Assembly: GCA_002633025.1 (NCBI GenBank)
Contig: NMRB01000531.1
Span: 147,408 to 211,407, forward strand
Reading direction: 5' to 3'
DNA: 64,000 nucleotides
Source: Notospermus geniculatus
Taxonomy: Eukaryota; Nemertea; Pilidiophora; Heteronemertea; Lineidae
Within the stretch, counting starts at the first letter, position 1; each line of letters starts with the position of its first letter. The notes beneath the pieces were generated by a model. The model did not search any database. It was not told where the DNA came from and saw nothing but the letters and a program-made list of their open reading frames with translations. Shown here in pieces: positions 1 through 9,986 of this stretch. Made by a program: the position numbers and the translations under genes.

Positions 1-555
1 AGTACACTCCTTTCGCAGTGTCTTCTCACTCGTACCTATCGTTCATAGACACTGCTTACAATAGCCAGATTCCCGCCGATTTACCGCATGGTGGCAGCAC
101 TAGTCAGCGGCCAAACAGCGCGGGAAACAGCGCCGGCGTTGCTCCGTGCTTCGGCCTGTTTACACGATCAATCTGTATGAAACAGAATAATCTCGCATAG
201 AGCGCCGTTATCCACTTTTTTAGCGATGTTTCAAATCAAAAAGGCACGAGCTAAACACTGAAAAGTGAAAAGTGACACTGCATGCTGGACACGGCGGGGG
301 GCAGCCATTGCTGTTGTTGTAGACTAGTCGTGCTACGTCATAATGCAACATTCCCATATAAAATGCTTTACGACGAGTGACCAGTCTGCCGCGGTTGTCA
401 AGGACGCTGACAGTGAACCAATCAGAAAATGTTTCATGTATTTCGTTAGTTACGCTGGCGCCCTCTAGTGGTAAATCGGCAGGAATCAGGCTATTGTAAG
501 CAGTGTCTATGAACGATAGGTACGAGTGAGAAGACACTGCGAAAGGAGTGTACAT
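1..555. mobile_element. Foldback/TIR element with ~85-bp inverted arms
   Basis: The first 85 bases return as a near-perfect reverse complement at about 470-554. The outer ends are GTACACTCCTTTC and GAAAGGAGTGTAC. The 385 bp between them holds no recognisable protein. A 111-codon frame on the - strand (220-555) is partly the arm itself and is not credible as a gene. The left end coincides with the window edge, so a target-site duplication cannot be checked. This is most likely a non-autonomous DNA transposon. Confidence 0.75.
457..471 (-). promoter_or_regulatory. CTCF-like motif inside the foldback element
   Basis: Read on the - strand this is CCACTAGAGGGCGCC, which fits the CTCF core CCASYAGRKGGC. 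It lies just inside the right arm of the foldback element. The match is seen; binding is inference. Confidence 0.35.
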
Positions 556-609
556 GTAGCTCTGGTTGGCAGGGCCTACCTGATGTTACGCCATATCAGA
601 AGTCGTGGG

Positions 610-652
610 GCACAGGTTTTTTCCCGGCACTCTTGTTTCCTCCTGCTGTACA
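610..652 (+). repeat. SINE-2 tail fragment
   Basis: It matches the 3' end of the SINE-2 family (GGTTTTCTCCGGGCACTCTG followed by TTTCCTCCTGCTGTACA), with small differences. The tRNA-like head is absent. Confidence 0.6.
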
Positions 653-686
653 TTGAATTTCCCCAATTTGTCTACAGAGCTATAAA

Positions 687-916
687 TAGAGCTTGAGCCA
701 ATGACGTCATCACGAAAAAATCCGCCATCTTGCCAGTCAAACTGACGTCAAATGATGTCGGCGACCCACGTGGTGCAGTTTGTCGTCAGCGCAAGTGGAA
801 TGTTGCGTCTTCAACCATGACGCGATCTGCACGTGGCGCACTTTGTCGTTGACTGCCAGCATGGTGGACCGCCGGTCAAACGTGACGTCATAATGAGCCG
901 CGGCTCAAGCTCTATA
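687..916. mobile_element. CRE-MITE copy 1
   Basis: This 230-bp element has perfect terminal inverted repeats GAGCTTGAGCC and GGCTCAAGCTC between TA dinucleotides, as for TA-targeting DNA transposons. It carries TGACGTCA octamers near both ends and one inside. Related copies lie near 43.8, 60.2, 19.7 and 57.0 kb. It has no coding capacity. Confidence 0.85.
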
Positions 917-1044
917 GATAATGTCCAGTTTTAGCTCTCATCTCAGTCTCAATATTTTCTCCTGATAATCTCAGAACTGCAGAGTCAAGAGCCAAAAAAA
1001 CATTAACTTTGGGTATATTCGCCCCTTGTCAAGTTGATGCACTG

Positions 1045-1150
1045 TCATCCTCCCATAGCAGGGCTTTGGTCTGACTCCTTTTGATATGCTTGCACACACA
1101 GACTGAGAGTGGATGAAGAGGAGCGACGTTTAAACCCTGCTGTCGGAGGA
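1045..1150. mobile_element. FB-41 foldback element, single copy
   Basis: A short hairpin element: the left arm reads CATCCTCCCATAGCAGGGCT and the right arm returns it imperfectly as CCCTGCTGTCGGAGGATG. It is bracketed by the direct repeat TGATGCACTG at 1035-1044 and 1151-1160, which looks like a 10-bp target-site duplication. Relatives lie near 15.25 and 27.8 kb. Confidence 0.7.
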
Positions 1151-1160
1151 TGATGCACTG

Positions 1161-1924
1161 TTGCTGGTTGTATCAATGAGATGCATTCCGTGCATGAAGC
1201 ACTCACATCAAAATGTAACGAACCAACTTCAAACAAATGAGAAAATCATCAAAGTAGGAATCCTCGGATTGACCAGAATCTGTGATCACCGCGGTGATGC
1301 ATAGTAACCATTGACTCATCCTCAACATCCACTTGTTGCCATGACAACCTGGGTAGACAACCCTTCTTGTAATCCTTGTCTGTGATTTATATGGCATGTT
1401 TGACGGTTCGCACGAGCTGGGGACAAATTGTATGTCCCCAGCTTTCAGACGCATTCATCAACCCTTTTCTCCTAGAAAGGGTCACGAGGAATAGTTTTGC
1501 CGGTTCCTCATTCCACTGATGAAGTTCTTCCAACATTCATTTTGATACCCCCTGTATGTAACTTCAAGAAGATGTTGGTCAAGGTACATTTACAAAAATG
1601 CTCAGCAAATCTTCACGAACTCAAAAAAAGCGTTCTCATATCTGCTGATTGCTGTTGAAATATCTCAAACCTTCAATCTTGGTAATTACTGGGTTCCAAG
1701 TCATGCGTGGTGGAGATCCAATGAGCTCATTAAAAGTTCAAACAAGTAACACGAAACTTACGCTGAAATGGAGAAATCAACGAAGTTGGCTGACGGCAAC
1801 CTTCGTGAGGATGCCTTGTCAGTATTTGGAAGATTTGTTTCAACAAGTTGCACTGAATAAACTCAAGTGATCTGTATCATCTTCAGCCAATTTGAGTTCC
1901 ATAAGTCTTTTGATATTTACCAAT
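1161..1924. other. No gene recognised
   Basis: No family repeat or convincing exon is seen. An 83-codon - strand frame (1203-1454) has no splice context or recognisable motif. An RFX X-box-like word, GTTGCCATGACAAC, lies at 1335-1348, one mismatch from consensus. Confidence 0.5.
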
Positions 1925-2139
1925 GTTGGTTCGGAATCCTGGCTGGTGGCCTCCCATTGCCAGCCTGTGGAGCTACGTCTAAAGGCGCTACTCTATGTGA
2001 AGGTTTCTTGTGCAGGAGTTGGCTCTCTATGGGCAATTTGGCCGTAGAAAGCTATGGGCGGTCATTTGTGCCGTTGGTCTCAGCGTACGTCCTAAGGAAA
2101 CGACACTTGGACCCAGCGGCCTCAAACTCAACTTACCAT
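1925..2139 (+). repeat. FB-G foldback family, degraded copy
   Basis: It holds the family core, in which GTTGGCTCTCTATGGGCAAT follows a GGCGCTACTC.ATGTGA lead-in. Palindromic partners are seen in the better copies at 15.3 and 5.8 kb. Non-coding. Confidence 0.55.
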
Positions 2140-2381
2140 AGACAATTCTCAAATTGACGTAAATGAGAAAGATCTGCGCACTTCCGCCGAAATCACAACC
2201 ACAACCTCGGTCTGAAACTGAATGACGTGACGCAGACAACCCCACGACAGTGACTTTGGGTCAGCGTCAGAGTCGACCATTGCTGAATCATGGATTGCGT
2301 CACGTCAGCTGGTTTCTGATCGAGGTTGTGGTTGGGATTTCGGCGGAAGTGCACAGATCTGCGAATTGGAGAATCGTCTTA
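2140..2381. mobile_element. MITE-A copy 1
   Basis: About 240 bp, with ends GACAATTCTCAAATTGACGT and GGAGAATCGTC and subterminal GATCTGCGCACTTCCGCC inverted at both ends. The middle contains CATGGATTGCGTCACGTCAG. It is one of nine copies in the window, the others near 3.4, 8.8, 23.6, 26.3, 30.1, 44.2, 54.8 and 61.5 kb. Confidence 0.85.
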
Positions 2382-3350
2382 TTGGAGGGGAGAACTTTGG
2401 TTTCAGGCCGAAAACGCTGAATGTTGAGTGTAGGAAAATAACAATGGTGAATTGCCCATCGAGAACCAAATTGCACAAGAAAACNAAATGTCAACACTGA
2501 ACTAACCCAAGGCTAGCTTGACTTATAAGCCTGCCTTTCTTTTTTATGCTGCTTTTTCGGCCAAGTTAGCGTGACTGCAGATTTGTTGCATACATAAAAG
2601 TAGAAGAACCTCAGTCTAGTTGGAATTTGTTTCTCTCGTTGATGATGTCCATACATTCACATAAATCTTGTCAAATGAGAGAGGACTTGCTATTCGCTTC
2701 TTCAGCGTGGTTGGTTCCAGTCAGAATTCCTCTTGACTGGCCACCAGGGGACAGGTCTGTAGGATGGGTTCAGGGGTTTTCTTGCCATCTCCACATTCAC
2801 TGTTGACTGTGGCTCGATCGAACTCCAAGTCTTCTCAGATTGTTTCACGTTCAGTCGCCAGTGTCCTGTCCAGTTATAGAATAAAAGTCATGGCACTTTG
2901 TTACAACCCAAAGTGACAAATTGACCGACACTCTGCAAACAAACTCCTCCTGGATGCATTGCGATCTCTGTCCAACTTAACATGGCACAGATTGTATCTT
3001 TTGATCCCTGACACCTCGGGTGACAACCAAATTTGTCCCTCTTTGTCATTCTTACTGATTGACCATCAAAAGGATGATTTGGGACCCTTAACGTAAGTGG
3101 TCTCTGTGTACTTTAGAATTTACCTGGGGCTAGAGGGATGTGCATGGTGTCCCTCACCAACTGGTTATTTTAGACCCTTGGATAGTTTATCCCTTACCAG
3201 TGAGTCTGTACAGGATGGGTTGTTATTTAACCCTTGATGTACCAGTGGCGATATTTGTCAGGTTATCCCAAGAGTGAAAGACTAAATATTGCAACCTAAA
3301 AAAGATAGTGAGCTGTCGAGCCAAACACCAATAGCTCAAGAGAACAGTGT
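2382..3350. other. No gene; one unknown base and a VNTR-unit relative
   Basis: There is an N at 2485 with no duplication visible around it. Bases 2698-2840 are one unit of the ~170-bp repeat tandemised near 47.4 and 49.3 kb, with the shared words GGTGGTTGGTTCC and GACTGGCCACCAGGGGACAG. The remainder is unassigned. Confidence 0.5.
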
Positions 3351-3351
3351 T

Positions 3352-3514
3352 AGACAAATCCCAAATTGACGAAAACGAGAAAGATCTGTGCACTTCCGCC
3401 GAAATTGCAAACACAACCTTGGTGTGAAACCAGCTGACGTCATTCAGTTTCAAACCGAGGTTTTGTTTGCGATTTCGGCGGAAGTGCGCAGATCTGGGAA
3501 TTCGAGAATCGTGT
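3352..3514. mobile_element. MITE-A copy 2, internally deleted
   Basis: Both termini of MITE-A are present, but about 80 bp of the centre is missing, leaving 163 bp. The two GATCTGTGCACTTCCGCC-type arms face each other. Confidence 0.8.
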
Positions 3515-3526
3515 AGGCAAAGTAAC

Positions 3527-3679
3527 ATACAGCAGGAGGAAACCAGAGTGCCCGGAGAAAACCTGTGATGTCAAAGAGTCGCCCTCTCCATCACATGAAG
3601 AGCGGGTCCACTGGGGATTGAACCTGGAACCTCAGAGGTGACAGGTGCTGCTGTTTGCACTGCACCACTCTGACAGCCT
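3527..3679 (-). mobile_element. SINE-2, near full length
   Basis: On the - strand it begins GGCTGTCAGAGTGGTGCAGT (A-box-like) and then carries GGTTCAATCCCC (B-box-like), so the head is tRNA-derived. The body ends TTTCCTCCTGCTGTATG. Its left end abuts MITE-A copy 2. SINE-2 is one of the most abundant families here, with about 20 whole or partial copies. Confidence 0.85.
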
Positions 3680-3894
3680 ACCAGTTGCATTCCCTGCAAC
3701 GTCACACCCAATTGATCGAAAAAACGCCACCGTGTTGCATGTCTATTTCTCTTCCATCGACCGACCGCCATTTAAATCACCGTCGATCGTGACCATTCTC
3801 CATCCTCCCATCCGTGGAGGCTAATAATTTCCTGATTGACGACCAGATTTCTTTGACAGGCACATAAAGACGAAATATTTTTAGCCATGCGATT

Positions 3895-4100
3895 TCCACC
3901 CTTTTATTGCCAATGACAATTCCATTGAAATCAATAAATCAAATATTTAGTCTGCAGAAACCTGTGACATAGGTATTCATTGGAAAGTGCTCACTGAGAG
4001 CTTTCCAAAGAATACCTATGTTCTCAGATCATACAGAAACCCTGTCACATAGGTATTCATTGAAAAGTGCTCACTGAGAGCTTTCCAATGAATACCAGAT
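3895..4100. repeat. Hairpin-H, two units
   Basis: There are two successive near-palindromes of about 57 bp. The arm ACATAGGTATTCATTGGAAA is followed by a ~13-base loop and the complementary arm. The lead-in AGAAACCCTGTCACATAGG also precedes the copies near 11.3 and 45.8 kb. Confidence 0.8.
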
Positions 4101-4129
4101 GGGTTCCAAGTTCCTCGCCAGCTCTTAAC

Positions 4130-4493
4130 GGGCTTACAGGTCGACATTGCATCTTGAAGCAACTCGACGGATCCATCGCAGATAAAAAAACTACCACGCG
4201 CAGGTCGACATTTCAGCGATTGAGAGGAACTCGGAGCAACTGGGAGTTACCTCGAACAACACGCTCATGTCGACAGCGCGTCTTCCATGCCCTCGGTCCA
4301 TTCCAACAACAAGTTGTCAAAAAGTAGAACATGGGCAACTCACGGCAACTAGCGGATCAAGCAGTTGCTCAGAGACGCAAGCGCGCTCAGGTCAACAAAA
4401 TCGGCAACTGATCAGTCACTCCGAGTTGCTTCCATCGCCAGAAAGCTAGTTGCCGTGAGTTGCTTCAAGACGCAATGTCGCCCTGTAAGCCCC
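4130..4493. mobile_element. 364-bp TIR element with nested inverted repeats
   Basis: The ends are GGGCTTACAGGTCGACATTG and an imperfect complement ending CGCCCTGTAAGCCC, with arms of about 38 bp. Inside, GGCAACTCACGGCAACTAG near 4334 is answered by CTAGTTGCCGTGAGTTGC near 4446, giving a second hairpin. No coding capacity. I see no second copy in the window. Confidence 0.75.
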
Positions 4494-5048
4494 TTTACAT
4501 ACATGTACTTTCATTTCTTGAAAATTGGTCTCGGCAGGAAAGTGTTAACCTGACCAGTGTGTGATGTTTGCAACATGTCACTTCCACTCTGATGCGCTAG
4601 CTCGGTTAGTTTTCTTCTAAAACGCCAAGACTTGTGAAGGTGAACAGCATTTAAAAGCAAATTAACAGTGTGCGCTGTGTGGATGTTGTTGAAACAGCGC
4701 ACGACGTGCTGGGTTGAATAACATGGAAAAGTATTAGGTTCTGTTATGATGAGTGTTTCTAGGCTACTGTAGTTGTAGTCGTGGGACGTTTATGAAGGAT
4801 TCAAACATTCGTGCGGTTCCTCCGAGACGGTTCAAAGCTCTATGCTGACATGAGAAAACTTGTGAACTGTGTAAAGTATAAAAAATATACATCTGTACTA
4901 CACGTTGGTGTTAAAAAAATCGGTTCTTTTCGGAAGATCATTGCGAACGATCATCAATAACCTTGAAATTGACTTTGGAAGTGACATTCCATGTTCTGCA
5001 TCTTTTTCAGAATCCTTGAACAAAATCACTTTAAGATCCACTGCACGG
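4494..5048. other. No gene recognised
   Basis: Unassigned sequence; nothing beyond short chance frames was seen. Confidence 0.5.
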
Positions 5049-5049
5049 C

Positions 5050-5292
5050 GTGGGCTGTCGGAGTAGTGCAGGGGAAGCATTGCCTGCAGCACTGAGGTTC
5101 TGGGTTCAACCCCCAGTTGCAACCATCCTTTATGTGATAGAGGCGACTCTCTTTGACATTGCAGGTTTTGCCTGTCACTGCAGAGTTCCAGTTTTGATCG
5201 CTGGTCCGACCCATCCTTCATGCGGCAGAGAGGGCAACTCTCTGACAGCGCAGGTTTTCTCCGGGCACTCTGGTTTCCTCCTGCAGTGCTCT
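5050..5292 (+). mobile_element. SINE-2 with partly duplicated body
   Basis: The head reads GGCTGTCGGAGTAGTGCAGG with the B-box-like GGTTCAACCCCC. The stretch TGATAGAGGCGACTCTCT to CAGGTTTT appears once, and a second, fuller version follows before the TTTCCTCCTGC end. It is therefore longer than the usual ~155 bp, through tandem duplication or insertion of one SINE into another. Confidence 0.75.
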
Positions 5293-5794
5293 ACATTTAT
5301 ACACCCTCTATTGTCTTTTGACCCAATAATGCTATACCCTCACTTCTCAACTTATCATCACTACGAGACACACTCTACCGCACTGTTGTTGAGACAGCAT
5401 GTAGAACTTTTTTGTGCCGCCCTGTAGAAGGCCCACTTCACCACAAGAGCCAAATTAAAGCTGTATCTCACAGAAGTCTCGACTTCCACAAGAATAAGAC
5501 GGAATTTGAAATCTCGGATCCTTCGCTATCAAGAAAGCTGTTCTTCACCTCTTGATGATATGTAGTTACCAATCTTAGCTTACGTGTTTAAAAAGTAGAG
5601 CTAAGTCCCCACACTTAGCTCCTGATACTTGTGATAGCTTTTCTTACTGTTGCAGATAACCCCATCCTTATGCTTGATACCTCTGGTAAACAGACCACTT
5701 TCTCTGGTTCCATACAAGCATCGGATCTTGCTTATGCTTTCTAAACATTCTTTAAAATCAGTCCCTTTTACTTACTGAAATAACCTCCACATGA
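5293..5794. other. No gene recognised
   Basis: Moderately AT-rich sequence without recognisable repeats or exons. Confidence 0.5.
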
Positions 5795-6400
5795 CTTTTC
5801 TCATGCAAGTTAGCTCTCAATGGGCAATTCACCCATTGAATTCACCCACAAGGACACACTGTAGGTGTCCTTACGGGGTTATGCCTCAACCAGTGACATA
5901 AGCAACTATCCGTAGATTCTACAGCTGAGTTACCCATAGAGAGCCAACTCACCCAATGACACAAATGGCAACCCATAGATTATATGGCTGAGTTACCCAT
6001 AGAGAGCCAACTCGACCACTATCACAAACAAATACCCATAGATTCTACAGCTGAGTTACCCATAGACAGCCAACTCAATCAATGACACAATGACTACCCA
6101 TAGACATGATAGAGAGCCGACTGAGCCAATGACTGAAGTGACTACCCTTAGATTCTATGGTTGAGTTAACCATAGAGAGCAACTTGACCAATGACTACCC
6201 ATAGATTCTACGACTGAGTTACCCATAGAGAGCCAACTCATTATAGAACCCATTACATGTATAGAGCCAACTTGACCAATGACACAAATGACTACCCATA
6301 GATTCTATCGCTGAGTTACCCATAGAGCGCCAAATCGCATGAGAAACTCTCTTGTGGAGCTGTACCTTTAAGTCCCGCAATAGCTCACCACTTTTCCTTT
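5795..6400. repeat. FB-G foldback element with amplified core
   Basis: The outer ends are the FB-G arms: CATGCAAGTTAGCTCTCAAT on the left and GCGCCAAATCGCATGAGAAA on the right. Between them, about eight imperfect units of roughly 65 bp repeat the element core (ACCCATAGATTCTA, GAGTTACCCATAGAGAGCCA, CCAATGACACAAATG). Unit length varies and several units are truncated. Confidence 0.75.
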
Positions 6401-6471
6401 CAACTCGGCGACAAGTCCTTGAAATGATGAAACTGACGCCAAAGAAGTTTACATGAAATTGACACAATGTT

Positions 6472-6485
6472 GTCACCATAGCAAC
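6472..6485 (+). promoter_or_regulatory. RFX X-box consensus match
   Basis: GTCACCATAGCAAC fits GTNRCCNNRGYAAC exactly. No nearby gene is recognised, so its function is unknown. Confidence 0.35.
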
Positions 6486-6837
6486 TGCATTCACCATAAC
6501 GCTGAATAACTCGACATGCTTGTGTTACTGTGTGCATGCGTGCTTTACGCATGCATGTCTATGTACACATGCGACTACTTAATCCGTTCTCTGTGTGCTC
6601 AACAGTCGGATGCTGTATTGGGTTTATCCGGTGACGTATCTTGATGAAGATTTATGTTTGGTTTAGTGGTTCTTGCTGTCACTTGTAGCGGCTCGTCATC
6701 GGAGGCGCGTCCCCCGAGCGAACGATGACATGAGGGGTGATTCATCGTCATCTGGATCTTGGAAGACGATCCAAATATTTCTCTCCATGACCTGAAGCAA
6801 GTCGCTTGCATTCTACAAATGCCTGGTTCAAATTCTG

Positions 6838-7000
6838 AGGTGTCAGAGTGGTGTAGTGCCAGTAGAAACATTGGTGCCTAACACGACTCAGGTTCCAGAT
6901 ACAATCCCCATGCAGTCACCCCATTCATTAGATAGAGAGGGCAACTGTCTTTTTTTGGACAGGTTTTCTCTGGGCACTCTGGTTTCCTCCTGCTGTATTT
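6838..7000 (+). mobile_element. SINE-2, diverged
   Basis: The head TGTCAGAGTGGTGTAGTG carries a short insertion. Next come a weak B-box (GGTTCCAGATACAATCCCC) and the usual tail GGTTTTCTCTGGGCACTCTG. Confidence 0.7.
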
Positions 7001-7011
7001 ATAACTTTATT

Positions 7012-7116
7012 ATTGCTGGCGATTGATGCCTTATGCGAGGGTCCGTGGGTTCGATTCTGGTAGGAAGCAATGTCTTTCACCTTAGAAACCCGATTTCTAT
7101 TTCATATTCTTTATAA
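7012..7116 (+). mobile_element. SINE-4 (Leu/Ser-type tRNA head), 5' truncated
   Basis: It shares TTGCTGGCGATTGATGCCTT, a B-box-like GGGTTCGATTC and the tail CTTTCACCTTAGAAACCCG with the fuller - strand copy at 27150-27274. The long stretch between anticodon region and B-box suggests a tRNA with a long variable arm. Confidence 0.65.
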
Positions 7117-7130
7117 CTTTATCCAAGATG

Positions 7131-7255
7131 ATGCAGTGGCTGAGTGCCCGACTCATGACTAGGAGGCTGTGGTTCAAACCGTGGTCAAGTCATTTTGAAA
7201 GGTTTCTGGTGAGACTGGCCCAGTGGAGTAATGATATGAATTGTTGCGAGAGTGT
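7131..7255 (+). mobile_element. tRNA-headed SINE fragment
   Basis: GATGCAGTGGCTGAGTGCCC and the B-box-like GGTTCAAACCG form a tRNA-like head. It is followed by a SINE-3-like tail (AAAGGTTTCTGGTGAGACTG). Probably a diverged SINE-3 relative. Confidence 0.5.
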
Positions 7256-7611
7256 ACAAGAGTAGAGAGCGCTGTTTTAAAAAAACTCATATTATCACCC
7301 AAAAACTGTAACTGGTGATTGTATCGTCGCAAATGTTAAAAAAAGCGTATGTGGCTTGGCGTACAAGATTAATTGTCATTATTTCTGCGGCGAATAAAGT
7401 CGTATATGGAATCAGTACGTATAATTGTTATGTAGATGTCCGCCGTACTCGCCGTTGTTATAAACATCAAACATACGCAATATGGATAAAAATGAAATCC
7501 TGGCGATATGTTGCATTAATCTACATCTTTGGACGAATTGAATAGAGTTCATTTATAATGCATGTGTTATATTGAATTGCGCCCGCCTTATCTCTCAATA
7601 TCTCTGATATG
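7256..7611. other. No gene recognised
   Basis: AT-leaning unassigned DNA. A 76-codon + strand frame (7315-7545) has no recognisable features. Confidence 0.5.
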
Positions 7612-7617
7612 TTGGCT

Positions 7618-7680
7618 GCATGCTCCAGGCTCGGGACATGCTCCTGGCCGGGGATGTGCTCCAGGCCGGGGACATTTCAA
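7618..7680. repeat. Short tandem repeat, ~21 bp x 3
   Basis: Three imperfect units of the type CATGCTCCAGGCTCGGGA follow one another. Confidence 0.65.
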
Positions 7681-7811
7681 AACCGTTTCTCTGGAACATG
7701 TGGAATGTGTCGTGTGTGTTGAGTCACGACAGCGAGCCAAGATTAGTTTCTTCATCGTGACGTGTTGCTTGTGTTTTGTGGCAGCAATGGCTGAGATGTC
7801 GAAACAGACGA

Positions 7812-7925
7812 CCTGGGCAGTTCACTCAACTGGTCTGAAAATATCAAGTGATCGCTGACCGAGCTTCTCCTTCAGTTCCCCAAAAAGGTTTCTGGAGAGA
7901 CTGGGGTAATGTGAAGCTCTTTGAT
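7812..7925 (+). mobile_element. SINE-3 body fragment
   Basis: CTCAACTGGTCTGAAA, then AGTTCCCCAAAAAGGTTTCT and GAGACTGGGGTAATGTGAAG, match the 3' two-thirds of SINE-3. The full - strand copy is at 26852-27022. The tRNA-like head is missing. Confidence 0.7.
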
Positions 7926-7937
7926 ACTGTATTACCA

Positions 7938-8431
7938 GGGGCGGATCCAGAATCATGAGAAAGAGGGGGCACAGCCAGCACACATCATGGAAAACCTCGG
8001 TCAAATTTTAACATCTTTTCCTGGTCAATTTTAAAGATAAATCCTTCCAATGCTGACTGTATAATCTAATTAGTTCCGTACGTTTCATGGGCCGCAAAGA
8101 GGTAGAACAGGGTAGGCATTTACAATAGCCAGTCACGAGGGCTTCCAAAATATTGGTGTGAAGACCGTACTGGCGAGGACTCTCAATATATTATCCTTGT
8201 ATTTGATCTTAATTTTGTTTTGTATCCTCTTACCCTTTCTCAGCGTTACCCTTTCTCAGCGTTACCGTTACCTCCCCCCCTGGGTTAAATACTCTTTGAT
8301 CCTATCCGATCCTTTCCTAAAAAACTACAATGGTAAAATGATTATTTGTTGGTATTTTTCTTCTTGGGGTCTTATTCTGATCAAAGAACCAGCATGAGTC
8401 AGAGACGATGGCAAAAAGAGACAATCCAATG
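7938..8431. other. No gene; GCGGATCC-type repeat fragment at start
   Basis: CCAGGGGCGGATCCAGAATC followed by AGAGGGGGCACAG resembles the ends of the repeat at 18118-18300. The rest is unassigned. Confidence 0.4.
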
Positions 8432-9090
8432 TCAGTGTGTATCAGGGGGCGTCTCAAAAGTCACCGTAATTCTTAGAGCAGGTTTCTGACTGCAGAAAGC
8501 GACAATCCAATGTCAGTGTGTATCAGGGGGCATCTCAAAAGTTGACGTCATTTATAGAGCAGGTTTCTGACAGCAGAAAGTGACAACCCAATGTCGGTAT
8601 GTTTCAGGGGGCGTCTCAAAAGTCGTCGTCATTTATGAGCAGTTTTCTGACAGCAGAAAGCGACAAGCCAATGTCAGTGTGTATCAGGGGGCATCTCAAA
8701 AGTCGTCGTCATACATGGTGCAGGATTCTTACTGAAGATAGCAACAAATAGACGAATCTCGAATTCACACTGCGCACTTCCGCCAAAATCTCAACCAGAA
8801 CCTCGATCTGAAACCGTGTCATGTGATGCAATCCATGATTCAGCAGTGGTCAATTCTAACACTCAACGTCTTCGAAGTCACTGTCGTGGGGTTGTCTGTG
8901 TTACGTCATTCAGTTTCAGACTGTGGCGGAAGTGCGCAGATCTTTGTCATGTACTTCAATTTGAGAACGGCCTATTGGGTTGGGGGCATCTCAAAAGTCG
9001 TCGTCCTTCATGGAACAGTTTTCTGACAGGGAAGGCGACAACCCATGTCAGTGTGTATAGGGGCGTCTCAGAAATCGTCTTCATTCATAG
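8432..9090 (+). repeat. ~84-bp minisatellite, split by a MITE
   Basis: Units contain CAATGTCAGTGTGTATCAGG, GGGCGTCTCAAAAGTC and GAGCAGGTTTCTGACAGCAG. About four units precede and two diverged units follow the MITE-A at 8750-8973, so the array existed before the insertion. Confidence 0.8.
8750..8973. mobile_element. MITE-A copy 3
   Basis: Ends AGACGAATCTCGAATTCAC and CAATTTGAGAACGGCCTA with the family interior (CCATGATTCAGCAGTGGTCA). It is inserted inside a tandem array. A 155-codon + strand frame (8816-9283) running through it is repeat-derived. Confidence 0.8.
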
Positions 9091-9178
9091 TCTAACAACT
9101 TTCTGCCGTCGACTTTTGGCCAGTTTATCAGAATGTCTCGCCAATGATTTGTGGTCTGTTGAGACTGACGAGCTAGAC

Positions 9179-9410
9179 TACTGTAAAGCAGGAAAATTTC
9201 GCGTGCAGGAAATTTTCGCGAATTTCGCGCGAGTGTATGAGTCGCGAAAATTTCCTGTCACGAATATGAGTACACGCAAGTGATAAATACGGTCCGTGAA
9301 AAAAAAATGAAAAAAATGGCAGAGACTCGCGAAAATATCCTGCCGTGAATATGTCTATAATTCTTGATTCGCGAAAATTTCCAGCCGCGAAATTATCTTG
9401 CTTTACAGTA
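9179..9410. mobile_element. MITE with CTGTAAAGCAGG-type ends
   Basis: The ends are TACTGTAAAGCAGGAAAATT and an imperfect complement closing TTGCTTTACAGTA, with TA at each flank. The interior is made of repeated inverted GCGAAAATTTCC words. No ORF of its own. Confidence 0.8.
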
Positions 9411-9844
9411 CTTTCCAAAATTACCCAAAAAAATCTGCCCAGATTGTGTGTATCCACGTAACGGACATTGTAGTTGTTTTTTATACCAGGACATGGATAA
9501 TTTTCACTCCTATTGTCCCTTGTGATCATGACCCATCTGTCCCGACAAGCTGTTCCCGAATCATCCATCCATTCAATCCTACAGCTTGGCCGTAAAACAC
9601 TCACATTCACGTGTAACTTTCTGTGGTGATTTCTGACCAAGATGGCTTGGTATGGACTTGACTGGATTTCACACTTGAGAAGCTTTCCCAGGGAAATTTC
9701 AGTGGGCAGTGGACATAAATAATCGTTTATTTTTTTTCCCCTCGATATAACAGATGATGCGCCATTTATCAGCGGGGTATTATATCCTTTGTTTTTCATT
9801 TTACTTGTGCATTTCATGACATCTGTAGTGAGGAATACGCATGA
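9411..9844. other. No gene recognised
   Basis: The 214-codon - strand frame over 9173-9817 begins in this unique DNA and ends in the adjacent MITE. It has no recognisable domain. Confidence 0.5.
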
Positions 9845-9986
9845 CAGGTGGCGCTGCGAGCATGAGGCCCAACGTTAAAAACATGGCAAAACAGAGCACT
9901 GACGTCACGTTATGACGTCTTAACCTCACGTTATGACGTCTTATGCAACAGGGCAAAACTGGGTCTTGTGCTCGCTGCGCCACCTA
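9845..9986. mobile_element. Short inverted-repeat element with CTCF-like ends
   Basis: The ends are AGGTGGCGCTGCGAGCA and TGCTCGCTGCGCCACCT. The centre holds a direct repeat of CACGTTATGACGTCTTA. Both ends fit the AGGTGGCGC CTCF core in opposite orientations. Confidence 0.7.

Noticed and set aside
220-555. 111-codon - strand frame sharing a peptide with the window start
   Set aside because: The shared peptide is the inverted arm of the foldback element read in both directions.
9173-9817. 214-codon - strand frame
   Set aside because: Its C-terminal part lies in a MITE, the rest is unassigned DNA, and no domain is recognisable.
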